From assembly GCA_949987565.1 (NCBI GenBank), contig OX465111.1, positions 2,032,494 through 2,096,493 on the forward strand: a DNA stretch of 64,000 nucleotides, written 5' to 3'. Below the pieces are notes generated by a model. It was not told where the DNA came from. It did not search any database and saw nothing but the letters and a program-made list of their open reading frames with translations. Positions 1 to 13,100 of the stretch are shown here, one piece after another. Every line of letters begins with the position of its first letter. Position 1 is the first letter of the stretch. Made by a program: the position numbers and the translations under genes. The DNA comes from Luidia sarsii (Eukaryota; Echinodermata; Asteroidea; Paxillosida; Luidiidae).

Positions 1-699
1 ATGTCACTGCTGTGCACATCACCCCACGATGCGTTTTCCCAACAAGCCCACATTTTCATATGATTCAGATGTCTGCAGAGCCGCCAAATCCTGGGCCACG
101 TAATTTTTTTAATGACGTCGATCCCGTGCTACATCACGATTCCATCCCTCTCATCATACCACCATCCCATCCCAATCCACGGCCCTGAACCCCCCTCCCT
201 CCACAAACTATGCCCCTCCCTCTCCTCCGACAATATGGAAATCGCCTCATTAGTATTCACACGTGATCACTTGCTAATCGGCCCGGTAGCATACGCATGC
301 GACTCGCGCTCTTCCCGTTAACGGGCAGGTGGGGCGCTGGGTAGAAGAAATAAATATCCCCGGAGCATCTTGTCTCTCGATGGGAAAAAAATCGCTTCTT
401 TTTTTGAATTGGTGAAGTAGGAGGGAGGGAGAGAATTGGGACGTAATTGGATGATCGGCGTGTCCAGCCGTGACGTGGTGAGACGTAGCTGGAGGGGGGA
501 GGCAGGGATCGGTGGGGAGGACGGCAGGGTAGGAACCGGGGGAAGCACCCGCTCGAGTTCGTTCCTCCGCTCTGACTGAGGAGGGCAGGAGGGCAGGTGG
601 TTCCTCTCTAGCTCTCATCCGAGCGGTGTGGCGACACATGTTGACGAGAGGGCACTCGAGGTCGCTGGAGTTCCCGTGTGTGTGCCTCAGCACATTCGT
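1..699. other. Non-coding flank, no gene seen
   Basis: No supported gene. The short frames here are C/T-rich or purine-rich without recognisable domains, and one (274-705, minus) is simply the complement of a G-rich stretch. A purine-rich segment lies near 418-600. It could be distal promoter sequence for the CpG-rich tract that follows, but nothing in the sequence proves this. Confidence 0.5.
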
Positions 700-1620
700 G
701 CGCAAGAATTTATGAAGAGAGAGAGAGAGTCAAAAAAGTTGCCGTCATTAAAACGGCACTGTCCTGTTTTTTGCCAGATATGATTTCGACCGGTGATGAG
801 GATGACAACACTGCATCAGCGCTAGCGTCCATACATTAAAACAGCACTGGGCTGTGGCAAGGATACCGCACAGACCTGCCCTGGAAGTGTCATTATCAAC
901 GGTAGAGTTAAACACGGCACTCCCCGCCCTCTCCCATTCGCACCGTGTGTGTGAGTCTGAGTGTGTGTGTCTCCCTCACACCCGCTCTCCCAGTCTCATT
1001 GAAACCGGGACCGAAATGTGTGCCCTCGCCTTGGAATATTGAATATTGCCGGTTGACGCTGGACAAGAACGAGCGACGGGCAGACACGGGGGAAGCGAGG
1101 GTTGAACGAGGAATCCAGCGAGGATTTTATCGACATTTGCACCGCTCACCGAAGCAGCTCCAACTGCCTGCTGCCTTTTTTTTCTCCTTCCCTCCGGCTG
1201 GCTTTGGCCTACACGGAGTAGGGATTCGGAGTGGGAGACCGTTTACAAGCGGCCGTGGCTACACCGTGGCAGACAATCCCTTGCGGGGGAACGGGAGGGA
1301 CTGCTCACTGCTCTGGAAGGAGACCGCTGGCCAAAGGGGGAGGACCGAAAAAGAAAAAAAACCTCCACCATTAAAGGAAAATTGTAACCCCCTTTGCAGC
1401 CCTGTCGTAAGTTTAGTGGCGAGACTGAGAGACATTTTTGGGATGAGGAATTTTTTCCACTCCCACTTTGGTTCGCCACCCGATTGCCGAAGGATTATAG
1501 ATTGATATATCGCTTGACACCCCAACGTTGTTTTTTTCTCAGACGCCATTTCGAAGGATTATCGCCCGGTCTACTTACTGTCGGCGAGGAGAGGAATTAA
1601 TAACTCGATTAATAAACAAG
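700..1620 (+). promoter_or_regulatory. CpG-rich tract ending in a consensus splice donor; possible untranslated first exon
   Basis: The tract is visibly richer in CpG than the flanking DNA and contains short GA and GT microsatellites (about 716-730 and 945-972). It ends in CAAG followed by GTAAGC at 1621, a textbook animal 5' splice site. No reading frame stays open to that donor: the longest one (945-1505, 186 codons) stops before it and has a low-complexity composition. The simplest reading is therefore a promoter plus a 5' UTR exon on the plus strand. It could belong to the gene proposed at 21-64 kb, as a third and most upstream start, or to an unrelated transcript. No TATA box or initiator can be assigned with confidence. 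Confidence 0.3.
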
Positions 1621-3374
1621 GTAAGCCTCCGTGTCTTGTAGTTATTAGAAGGGTGGCGATTGTTCCTTTGGGAGATGACGATGGGGGCGGAAGAGAAAAA
1701 TAAAGGACAGTCCAAAAGCGGGCGACTTCCAGTGTGCCTTAATAATACCAGTCGGCCTTTCCCCTCAGGTCACAGTGCGGCTTCCATACCACCATCGTAT
1801 CGGTCGCTTTCAGGTGGAGAAATTAATCCACTGCTCTAGGGAGACACTCAATGGCCTTATTTATAACTGTTTCCTGGAAAATTCCCTTTTCGCCTAAATC
1901 CTTCAAAAAAGAAGATGAGCGGATTTCATAATTCCACTCGCGCTTTGACGATTATGTTCACGATGCTTGTATGGAATGACGTTTGTGTGGGCATTTTCGA
2001 AGAATAACGCAGGCACGGAGGAGGGAGGTGTGTTTTTCTTTCACACTTGGACACTGGGTAACGTCAGTCGGGGTATGATATTGCCTGGCAGAGATGCGAT
2101 GGCTCGTTTCGTGAAGAATGACGTCATTCAGAAAGACAGTCTGACCAACGCTGGTCAGAATATCAAACGGGACATTTATACTGGTCTATAAAAGCTAGTT
2201 GTGTTAAGTGGTAATTTGTGCTAAATCTCTCATACAAACTATCATCACTCCGATCAAACTAGACCACGCGGTGGTGAAACAACTTTGCCCAACACACTTT
2301 TACATAGGATTCCAGCCATACGACCATTCAGCACCTTATATATAACCTTAATTTTCGGAAGCTCCTTTTTTATTTGCCAAGACATCAAGAGAAAACAGGA
2401 CTGTGGTGATCGTTAATGCATGAAAACAGGGGATCTATTTGCAATTCAGTGGCACGTTAAGCCACGTGTCGAGTGAGAGGGAGGTAGCCGATTTGTCCAG
2501 CTCACCTTTCCCTGCCTCTCCCCCCACTGGGAAAACAATAGGAAGTTCCGAGATGCCCCCTGGGAAAACAATGGCAGCTTCCGGGATACTCCTCCTCGGC
2601 GGAGACATCGGTGCAAGGGAAGGGGTGCCTTGGGCGTATGCAAACACGGGAACCATTAGGTTAGGCCCCTGAATTAATACACTTTCCGACGTCGATATTT
2701 CGGTCGCTCTTAAAGTTACGCGGCACATACAGAAACATGAATTTGCATAATTTATTCACTCTCAAAACTGTGGGATACACCGCGCCCATTCAGATCGTAA
2801 AGAATTACAGGAATCCAATTCCATCCACTACCACCCACATACCCAAATCTATGACTGCTCATGATTCCGTTGGTTATATAATAAGGCACTGTCTAAGTTG
2901 GCTTTTCCATTGTTGAAAGGATATGAGTTGTTGTTCCCTTCAGAAACCGTGGTAACCTTTCAAGGCTCCCGTCACTCTTGTTTTCAAACACAACATTCCG
3001 CTATGTTGTTTTCCTCCCAACAAGGCGTATTGTCCTTGTTGTACTCTGTCGGGTGAGGTGGAAATTCAGATTTTGAAATTCTTAATTTCTTTTGTTCCTT
3101 TTTCAAGAAATATTTTCAAATTGTGAGGTTCTACTTAGACGACTGACATCACTTCATATCTCACCATTAAAGTTATTATGTAGTCAGTACCTCACGCCGA
3201 ATGACCTGCGTTGATAATCATGGGGGCTTCGTCGTGTTTACCAGTCGTATTTGTTCGAAAGTGCACGGCCAGAAATCTACATTACCATACGGGTTTGAAT
3301 GTTGACTACGAAGGGCTGGAGGTTCCCTGAAAGGACGAGCTTGAAGCCCGAGGGACGATCTACTCTTGTTTCTT
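1621..3374. other. Non-coding (putative intron), nothing specific
   Basis: No exon-like segment with matched acceptor, open frame and donor was seen. A CTATAAAAGC element near 2185 resembles a TATA box but has no supporting downstream exon. The sequence is otherwise mixed-composition DNA typical of a long intron or intergenic space. Confidence 0.45.
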
Positions 3375-3980
3375 ATGTTGCTGTTGTTGTTGATACTTTT
3401 GCAGTTGTTGCTGTTGTTGCTGTGTCTACTATGTCGGTGACTGTGCTACATCCTGCCGTTCCTTGTGCTATCATTGCCGTCCCTGTTATTGTTTGTTACT
3501 GCAGCAGTTGATGGTGGCTTTATTCAGTTCTGCTGATGGTCGTTTATAGCTGCTGTTGTTTTTTCTCATTTCTCAGCTGCTGTTAACATTGGCGCAGTTG
3601 GGTGTAGTTACGTTTGTTGCTGTTCCTCTTGTCTCTGCTGCTGTTGACGTTTTTTTTTCGTTTGTGACGATAAAAGTGTTGCTCTTTCTGTTGTCTGCAT
3701 TGTCATCGCTGGTCTGTTTATTCCTGTTGCTTCAGCTGGTACTCCGGTTCTTACCGTCGTGTTTTTTTCTACTTCTTTCGCTGCTGGTGCTGCAGTCAAT
3801 ATTGCTGATATATTCCGGTCATAGATGTAGCCATGTTAGTACTTGCTTCTATTGATGACATTTGTTACTGTGCTGCTGCCTTTGTTGCCATTGCTGAAGA
3901 TGCCGTATCTGCTATCGTCGTTGTTGTTTTGGTTTTCGTTGGTGTCGTTTTTTGTAAATTTCTATTGTTGATGCTGATCG
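3375..3980. repeat. Degenerate GTT/GCT trinucleotide-rich tract
   Basis: The segment is built from imperfect GTTGCTGTTGTTG-type triplets, broken by non-repeat interruptions and thinning toward its right end. Open frames in it translate to runs of Val, Ala and Leu (for example 3556-3855), as any T-rich triplet repeat will, so they are not taken as genes. A CAA/CAG-type tract of related composition on the opposite strand occurs at 38.7 kb. Confidence 0.75.
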
Positions 3981-5556
3981 TTTCCCGGAGGCGGAATTAC
4001 AAATGAAAAAAATTGGAAATTATACATCAATATGAGTTCTTCAAGGAATCCCGAGGACTGTTTGATCTAGCCTTTATCAACATTTTCCACCCGAAAACGG
4101 CTGCGATCGAGTGTAAAGAAATCGCGCATCGAAATGAGATGAAGTCAGTGGCTCGAGTAGAAAAAAGCAAGGAAATGAATGTGACCTTTGCTGGCTAATG
4201 GGGGTACATGTATGGGGTATATAAAAGAGGAGCTAAATGAGATCCCTCAATATGAGGATATTGGTACCACATTGGTAACCATCATCCTCTGTAATATCCT
4301 GCTGGTGGAATCGATCGAGGTTTATATTTCAGTCTTATAAGAGATATTCCGAAGACCCTATGTTGATTGGGTATGCAGCAGTGTACAAAATGGGAACTTA
4401 TAGGCTACCGACTCAGGAAGCTGGAAAGGCATTGCAGTGTCCACTATCACAATAACGACTGCAACCTCGCAACCACCGTTTTGCCTTTTACTCAAGGCGG
4501 TGTACATCCAACCGAGGTTGTGTTGGCAATTTGGTGCCCGTACAATTGCATAGATACAGCTGCTGTTTGCAGCCTGACGCATTGATGGGAAGCCGAATGA
4601 GATAGCAGTTCCTCTTACTAGTAAAAGGTGCAATACGTCACAAATCTGTCAATTCTAACTAGGTAAGGTGTCCACTTAGAAGGACAACAATTTCGACTGG
4701 TGGCGGACGGGACTTAAAGTCCGAGATTTAGGGGATGACGACATGCCATAGATCAAATAGGGGAACTGGCGTTCTACAAAATCTCATATAGGCGTCTACG
4801 ACAGGCAGTGGCGGGCTGCCATTATAGCTACTACTATAGCTGTCAAACGTGCTCGGCGGCGGCATGAATCACTGGTGCCCACGCTGACAAGATAATAACG
4901 GCAATAATTCAAGCATCTGCATGCCAGCGAACAAGGGAGCCAGCCAGCCATCCACTGCGCAGGGGACCGGCGGGGGGGGGGGGGGGCTACACGGCCAAAA
5001 GACAATTTGCTGACGCCGTATTTCCCACCGATGATCGTAATTCAAAAGAGACAAACTACATCTGGTCAAGGAGAGTGATTTTAATTAGTCATTGTTTCTC
5101 ATTCATCTATTTCATTTTATGTTATTATTTCAATACTATTTTATTATTTAAGACTTTAGTGCTATTATCAATATTAATTTTATATTTTATGGGCGGGGGT
5201 TGGTCATGCACCACAGAGGGATGGAGAGGATCCGTGAAGAATGTCAATCGGCTTTTTGACCCTAAACACGCGGCCAGGACCGACTGAGACTAATGACGGC
5301 ATTTGAATACAGGATTCGGGGTTAATAAGCTTTCTGGTCGGGGGTGCGGACTGTAATTATTGTACACCGCGTGTGAAGGTATGCTTGGCCTGTTATTTGC
5401 GCTGTGAGCGGAATATATGACGCCATTAGTGCGGGTGTTAGTAACTGCCGTAGTTGTTCCCTCGTTCATAACAGCGTTATGCGTGCGCGTTTCATGATGG
5501 ATAGTTGAGTAAAAGTGGATAAAGAATAGGCGGGTAACGCTTGGAACGCACGCGTA
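3981..5556. other. Non-coding, with a 15-base G run
   Basis: No gene is supported. There is an uninterrupted run of 15 G at 4972-4986 and an AT-rich patch around 5080-5190. A GTATATAAAAGAG element at about 4216 looks like a TATA box by chance, since no transcript structure follows it. Confidence 0.5.
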
Positions 5557-5559
5557 CAG

Positions 5560-5912
5560 TGATTGAACGCCGACATCAAAGCCAGCTGAACATTAAACGA
5601 AACTATCAGTCTCTAACTACTGTTAAAGAGCACCGCAAAGCTGTGATCGTATTTCAACGTCACCAAAATCAGCTAGACTGTCGGTTAGGGAGATCCAAAA
5701 GATCCTACCAGTCTCTGACTACTGTTAAAGAGCATCGCAAAGCTGTGATCGTATTTCGACGTCACCAAAATCAGCTAGACTGTCGGTTAGGGAGATCCAA
5801 AAGATCCTACCAGTCTCTGACTACTGTTAAAGAGCATCGCAAAGCTGTGATCGTCATTTCGTATTTCGACGTCACCAAAATAAGCTAGACTGTCGGTTAG
5901 GGAGATCCTACG
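5560..5912. repeat. Tandem repeat, 102-base unit, three copies plus a degenerate partial copy
   Basis: Units start at 5607, 5709 and 5811, each opening with CAGTCTCT(A/G)ACTACTG. The period is exactly 102 bases between the first three starts. Copies 1 and 2 differ at a few positions. Copy 3 carries an 8-base insertion (CATTTCGT) near 5855 and ends in a shortened junction. A weak earlier copy is visible at about 5560-5606. Because 102 is divisible by three, an open frame (5541-5888) passes through as a 34-residue peptide repeat. The 8-base insertion shifts that frame and ends it, which argues against protein coding. It is best read as a small minisatellite. Confidence 0.9.
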
Positions 5913-8490
5913 ATCGTTTATATGCGAGTCGAGAGGCAGTTGGGTCATAGTCAGATCTCAGCCGGGTCGTACGGTGCGATGCCGTGGACTTAAGGCTGAC
6001 AGACGGAAATCACCTCGGGGTATGCGGAATCAACTTTATGCAAGCTATCGGTACTGTAGCGTCTGCCTTGGCCCATGCAATAGGTTTGTGTGGAAGTTAT
6101 AGCCATAGCCGTAGCCGTAGATCTACACGGCATACTTCAAACAACACTCGATGCTTAAAGGGGACGGTATACTAGTCGGGTGGCTGGGTCCAATTCCTGC
6201 CAGCCGCGGTCTTATTGCAAGGCTTTCGCGGAGCAATTTCCCTAACAAGACTAAGGCCCGATTTCATAGAGCTGAAAAGAACACGTGAACCATTCCTACT
6301 TCGTCATTCGTTATTCGTATTGTTAAAACAATACAACCAACGACATTCCATGTGATGAAATTAATGCATATGGCTCGTTCTCGAGAACTGGGTGCTTTGC
6401 ATACAAAAATAAGTAGAACCTTGGCTGACAACATGATAGAATAACGCACAGTACTTCCCATACTTAAACAAAGCATTGGTGCTTTAGCAACTCTATGAAA
6501 TTGGTCCCGGTATTCGATAACACAATTTTACCTTTACTTCGCCACTGCTGAACCATCACTTGAACTCCTGAGTACCATTTCACGATTATAGAACGCAGCA
6601 TAAAATATTTTCTGGAGTGGAGAGAAAACAGCATTGTAGACGAGTAAAACAAATTACCAGGAAAAATGTGGATTGAAAGCAGTCATTTTTGCTTGGTGAA
6701 ATCGAGCAGGTAAAAATAGGTAGAACATGTATGATCTAAAAAGATTGGAATTTTTTGATAGGTTACGCCTGTAGGAAGATGTATTTAAGGGCACTGAAAT
6801 CCCTACTGCGGAAACCCAAAGGGCCAGCAATGTTTGTGATCCAATTCCATTGGAATCGAATTAAGAGGGAAAGAAAAAAAATATAAATGAGATTCTTGGC
6901 AGACTCATACGTTCCCCCCTCGTGGGTCGTTAAGTCTCCAAATTCCAGACGGGGATCTTGGCTTTAAACCCCATCAAGACCCCTGGCCGTGCTGTCACCA
7001 CGGTCGGGGATAAACACTCCCCCATTGCTCCCCACCGCCTCCTTCCCCCTGCTACCGCGACCACCTTTAATATCTTTGCCGCTGGGTCGCAATGCCCCGG
7101 CACCCCTCCACTCGACACGAGGCGCTAGCCACAAGGACGTGGATGGTATGGAGGAACGTGCTTTTAACCCCTCGACCAATGCACAAAAGGGTCAAAACAA
7201 TTTGTAATATATAACTTCATAATTACTCATGATTCACTCCTCTCTTTTTAATCACAACGTATTGCTTAGGTGATTTCTTTCTTTAGTTTTAGTGCGATAT
7301 ACGGCCGATATTTACCTCGATGCTATTCATACATATTGTTTTGCGAGTTTAAGAAAAATGCAATTAAAGGCGGCTGCAGTATTGACCATGAATAGATGGG
7401 CAAGTGTCGGGCACGGGTTTACCCGACCCGTCCCTCCCACAAAGTGTCCCGTGGGGTTTCACAGTGATTCCCTGCAAGAGTGCAAGCGTCTTTGGTAGTG
7501 GAAAATCCTGCCACAGCCTGCCAAGTGGCTCTAAAGGTACCGTGCCGTCTAAAGGCATTCAACTTTCACACTTCCCCGCTCGTGAGAGGATAGCGACATC
7601 AACCAGGCCATGATTTGCATTTTCCGTGACGGGTTCTGGTGACGGCCATCGGATTTCTAACCGAAATGCTTCACACTGCTTCTAGCGGAGCTCAAAAAGT
7701 CATCGGGCCTGGCGTGACCATCCTTCGCCCGAGAAAGATCTTACTTAGAAAACGTCAGGCACCTTAGGTTAAAAGTTTTTCTGACTGTTTACATAATTCC
7801 AGGGGGTCTAGTTTTGAACATGAGAGGTTGAACTTTATCTTCATAGTATCTCAAATTTGTGTTGCACAAAAATTTGATACACAAAATGGTCGGTTATATT
7901 CGTGTATAAAGTCAATCTCTCCTTTCAGGAGTAGAAGGGCTAGTGCAAAATAAAGCCCTTTTCCTTTAGTCAAACATCGTACAAAAAAGTATGCAAAAGA
8001 ATTGATGAGTATAATCGACGAGTATTGATGAGTATGGATCGACGATACATTTTCGAATCATGATGATTACGCGAACCTTATGCATGTCCTGGTCGTTATT
8101 TTTATGCAAAAATGGTTGCAGATGGGTGGTTTGGTATGGTATAGCCTAATGTAAAATTTGCGACGTAATCATGGTTGAGACAACAAACAAATTAATTACG
8201 AAAATAGCTACTTTACTATTCACTTTACATTTCAAATTTGCTCATACACCATACGTTATGTCTGGCTTATCTCATACCGGTATGAGTACAACGTAATTTA
8301 TGTGTTTGGTAAAAACGAGTAAGCTCATCATAAAATTTCGTTTATTGCGTTTTCGGATTTTACGATACCGATGCAAATATTTTGCAAAATGTTCAATTAC
8401 ATGTAATTAAAAAAAGGCTATGCATTGCGGTGGTACTAATAAAGAGTACAGGTTTGTAGTGACACTCCCCCACAAAAGAGATTCTCATCC
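5913..8490. other. Non-coding, nothing specific
   Basis: Only short chance frames are present. A small hexamer-like repeat (CCGTAG/CCATAG) occurs at about 6100-6122. A C-rich patch lies near 6910-7110. No splice-bordered open segment, RNA gene or interspersed repeat copy was recognised. Confidence 0.45.
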
Positions 8491-8537
8491 ACAGTGTCAC
8501 GGCAAACATATACTCACACATGGTGTCACCGCAAACC
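8491..8537 (-). repeat. R2-family end motif, two adjacent partial copies
   Basis: Two close copies of GTGTCAC(C)GCAAAC lie here, the second being ACATGGTGTCACCGCAAACC. Its reverse complement matches the start of the R2 copies at 44.7 and 28.5 kb and the isolated motif at 26.1 kb. The remainder of the R2 unit is not visible here, so these are truncated or decayed ends. Confidence 0.55.
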
Positions 8538-9690
8538 TATGAAGCTTCATTTTATCCTAGCATCTCAAAACATTCCACCGTTTTGGGAATAACCGGGTGT
8601 ACTTTTACAAAATTATTCAAAATGTTAACCTTTCATTTACGCCGATGCTTTGGAGTGAGATCTCTTTGTAAAACCCACCCCATGCTGAAAGCGTCAACCG
8701 ATGCTAAGATGAAAGTTGGTTATGTTGGTTGAACTGTGGAAATTGAAGGCCTAATACTGGTTTAGCATCTGGAAGATATAATAAGGTCCATTACGATTCT
8801 TCTTTTTCGCCCTTTTTTTCATTTTGCCTGTGTCCCTTTGGGCGTCATGCAGCGGCTTTGTGTTGAAGGCAAATTACTGCCGCGGGTCAGATGGAAGTGA
8901 GGCCGGCCGGATGGCCATAGATTAACGCATGATTTCCCATTATCACCGCCTGCCCGTATAATGAGGGGAAAGTTCGGCTAGAAACGGCTCGTGTAGTCGG
9001 TGTGGTAACCAGGCTCCCGGCGGGGTTGATGTATTCAACGCCTACACCTTCTCGCATTTTCTTGAGTTTCAATTTTAAAAAGGTCGGGCTTGACGTTTTG
9101 AGGCGAACAGGATCTTCCCAAAACGTACCTTTATCCAAGGCCCTAAGAATTATGATCGAAACTTACAGCCCTCTAAATAATTATTGTGTCGCTGAAATGA
9201 GCAGGTTTGCAACTCTATCATAATGATTCTATTTTCAAATAGGGCGCCTAATTATAATCAATAATTAACATTTTCCAAAAATGTTTGGATGCTCTTCACG
9301 TAACTGAAGGTAAATATATTGAAGAATCTAATCTAAATTATCGAGAGCGAGGGTTGAAGATTTTCAAGAACAAGAGTTATTACCGTTGTGTGAATGTGCA
9401 TTCACTTCCGCTCGGAATTGCATGTCGATTACTCAAGATCGTCATTTGATTTCCCTTGGGTGCTTTGGCCAATGGTTTCAAGGATAGTCGGGCTTAAATT
9501 TTCTCATAAAACATGCAAATACTTACCGATCTTTACATATTGGACTGGCGATTGAAAGTGTGTTCTGGCGCGCGCTGTAATAATTGTTTTCAGGTGTAAA
9601 CCCTGGGATTATTAACTTGTGTGCGTGAGGGCGAATCCATTTCAAAGCCGCTTGGAGATGGTAGTGATGATGATGGTGGTGATTAGGTTA
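8538..9690. other. Non-coding, nothing specific
   Basis: AT-rich DNA with short chance frames on both strands. No gene, RNA or repeat structure could be supported. Confidence 0.45.
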
Positions 9691-10175
9691 CGGATATTAT
9701 GGAAAGTATTGGGAAGGAAAGGAATGGTGAAAATGAGAGTGGATGAGGACTATGAGGACTGGGAGAACTAGGAGGGGAGGAGGGAGGAGAATGGACAAGA
9801 TTGGGGATATGGGAGATGAGGGGCACGAGGGGCACGAGGGAGGATGAGCGGCATGATCGGTATGAGGGGGTGACGACGATGATGAGGATGAGTGGGGTGA
9901 GGGGTGAGAGGTGATGGGGATCGGGGGATGAGGGCATGAGGGGCATGGGTAAGGGTATGGGGTAAGGAGTGATGGGTGAGGGTGTGAGGGGGATGCTTGC
10001 GATGAGTAGGGATGAATGGGTGAGGGGGTCGAGAGGGTGAGTGGGATGAGGGGGTGAGGGGGTGAGGGGTGAGGGGATGAGGGGGTCGAGAGGGTGAGTG
10101 GGATGAGGGGGTGAGGGGATGAGGGGTGAGGGATGAGTGGATTGAGTGGGATGAGGGGGTGAGTGGGATGTATGC
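9691..10175. repeat. G-rich minisatellite of GATGAGGGGGTGAG-type units
   Basis: The plus strand is a purine-rich array of variable units such as GGGATGAGGGGGTGAG. A longer block beginning GAGGGGGTCGAGAGGGTGAG is repeated, at about 10023 and again at about 10079. Runs of three or more G are frequent and closely spaced, so G-quadruplex folding is plausible for this strand. Two overlapping minus-strand frames of 178 and 190 codons read through it as Pro/Ser/His-rich low-complexity peptide in both frames. That is the expected by-product of a repeat and not evidence for a protein. Confidence 0.85.
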
Positions 10176-13100
10176 GGGGATGTAGGAAGAAATGGAGTAG
10201 AATCGTAACCAGACTGCATATTTTTGTAACTGGGACTAAACCCCTTAAAGACATTCCTGTCTTAATCATCGATTTATATTTCCAAAACTCAGATCAGAAG
10301 ACAAAGGATGATGGACGCACGGGTAACGCCATGGCCCGAATAGGTTGCCAAATCGTTTCAGAAGCTGTTATTTTCCATTTAACCAAAAAGTAGGACCGAG
10401 CCTCGAGGGGACAAATGCCTCCGCGTATAAAATGTCAATGCCAAGGGCACATTAGAAACACAGGTTAAACTATGTCTTGTCAATGGTTATCATAAAGAAT
10501 ACAGGCCACTCCAAACGTCTGTATTTAAAGCGTCGGTACCTGCATTTGTTGTCTTTTTGCATAAAATTATCGCGAGACAACTGGTCGAACTCAGAATAAT
10601 ATTTAATTAAAAAAAAATTCTACTTGGATACAAAAAAACGTGACCTGAAACCTTATCTTAATTTTATGTGTGTTTCCTTGTTTTAGTTTATAATCATTCT
10701 TCACACATAATAACATGCAGTCGGAGGTCAATACAGCACGAGCATTGTAGAACGTTATTTTTATTGGGATGTTTTGTTTAGCTTCAAGCATTCCTATCCT
10801 ATAAAAACAAGTTCACATTATTATAGGATGCCTTGATGATAATATCCAGTAGCATGATATATTTTGGGCAGTTTCAGATGGCAAAGTCAGCTGACGATAT
10901 GTGTTGTAAATTTGAAGGCGACCCCAAAAAACTAGCGACGAAAAACACGCATTGGGTTTCTCCATGTACCAAATGCTAGATCACACGAGGGCAACAATAC
11001 GCCAGCGGTGTCATTTCGGGAATACCATAATTATTATCAATATTACAGCAGTATGTAGCAACTGCTGTGTCATTTTGTTAATAGCTGTGTCAAGGACACG
11101 GATGAAGCAGCATTATTTACACATCACTTGCGTCAGAATTGCGCACAAATATCGCGCTAAACGCCGCTTTCAATGGGGTACCACGAAAGGACTTATCATC
11201 CTTAACATTAAATTCGAAACTGACACGTGTGTTCGTCAAAAAAAGAAATTTGTCTATTAGGATGATAACTGACCTCTACTTCTGGTGTATGATATTTCTA
11301 TATTTCTGAGGGTAGGTAGTTCTCTTAGGTTACCAAAGATTTGTTTGATTCGCCAGAGCTCTGCGTAATGAAAATAGGTTACCAACAGTAGCTCCACCTG
11401 TCTTTTATACGTAGTAAAGTATGATTGAAACACAGTGTCAGAATGGACATTGGTGAGACTCGGCAACTATGGAAGACATTTCACTCTCTCGAAATCCCTC
11501 AAAATGCCTCGATCGCCTCTGATCTCTGATACGAAATAACGAATGGAAAACAGATGGAACATGGAACTTTTAAGTCGTGGCTGTTTTTTGCGACCTAGCA
11601 GCATGCACTAGCTGTTTGGTACTCCTTTCATAGAGGTTTGACTGGTGGGCAGGTTGTCAGCTAGGCAGCTCTACATGGAATTGCCCTCTGGTAATTTTCC
11701 GTGTCGCGTCAGCTCTGAGTGACGCGATTGTCGACGGACTCGCTCATCGAATTTTCTGTAATACGGTTGCCATTGATTTTGTGTGTGCGCGCGCTCGCCC
11801 TTCTTTCAAGGACCTGCGCAGACAGAGCATTGAGTATTGATCAAAGGCGGACTGCATTTATCCAAGTCGCCTTCGGGATCGACGGCACATGCTCATGACT
11901 TTGGGCTGGTTAAAGTTATACCAATGCGGTGGTATATATTACAGATTATGGCTTGGGGGTCACCTTTTTGTCTGCATGTGACCACCTGTGCGACTGAGGC
12001 AATGGACAAAGTTAACCTACATACCCGAGTGCAGTAATCGAAAGGTGATGTTTGAGACGGGTTGCATCCGTGGATTTGGGTCATCTGAAAGCGAAAGGGT
12101 GGTCTGGGACACCGACCACAGGACCTCAGTAGCGAATGATGAATTCATTACCCCGGCTTGTTTTATTTCTGAGAGTCACTCCAGATTGTTTGAGGAGATC
12201 CGAGTATCAAGTTACATGGAACCCGTCTGCAAACGATGAGCGCTCTGTCGTTCAGCGAGGAGACAGGGACAAGACCCCATTCGCCAAGTGTGTGTACAAA
12301 GTATATCCGCACTTGCAGAAACCGATACCGGGGTACCCCCTATGCCGCGCTATATTGTACACGGTATCGTGGCCCAATTGGCGAAATAAGGAGTGTGTAA
12401 CCGCTTGCTCAAACACGGCAGTCCATAAAATGGTGTATGTAAGGCACAAGCGCTACGGCTCTGAGGCAGCCCAGGCGCGAATTGCCGTATGCTTTTAGAC
12501 GGAATGAACCACTCCGAGCAACGAATGGTAATTCTGTTAACTGTTAGATGTAGGGTCATTTCAAAGAGGAATACGCATTTGCGATTGAACTTGTTAAAAT
12601 GATGCATATTTAGACACACGTGGTTATGAAAAGGACGATTGGCTCAGCTCCTGTCATATTATGTTCAATAGGAGTTGAGTCTGGGTTTTTTTCAACTAGT
12701 CTTTCCTGATTACACAAGAATGGAGTGACATATGTTTCAGTGTTATTATTACAATCATATTGAAATGTATAACCTATGAACCAGGTGGTTGAGCTGACCG
12801 TAGGTTAATTGGAAGATTATTTAGATTGTGACTTGCAGTTAGACAGCAATAGTCCGATCGGAATTCGGAGAAACAAATGGATCTTGTCTAATTTTGTAAT
12901 GGGGCTACTAAACTGACAACGAAAGCAGAATCACACAGGTTTTATGGAGAGTTCAAGTGGGTATTTTTATTGGGATTTTGATGCCAAAAGAACACAAACA
13001 TCAAATTGTTCCTGCAGTGTTTACCCGAGCGTTATTAGAACCCACAACATCCTAAAGGTCGCTCGCATGGATCTCGTATAACATTTTGGCCTCACAGAAG

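Noticed and set aside
945..1505. Plus-strand open frame of 186 codons
   Set aside because: Begins in a GT microsatellite, has low-complexity composition and no domain, and stops before the nearby consensus donor. Better read as 5' UTR.
9683..10269. Two overlapping minus-strand frames of 178 and 190 codons
   Set aside because: Both are Pro/Ser/His-rich readings of the G-rich minisatellite in different frames; a real gene would not be open in both.
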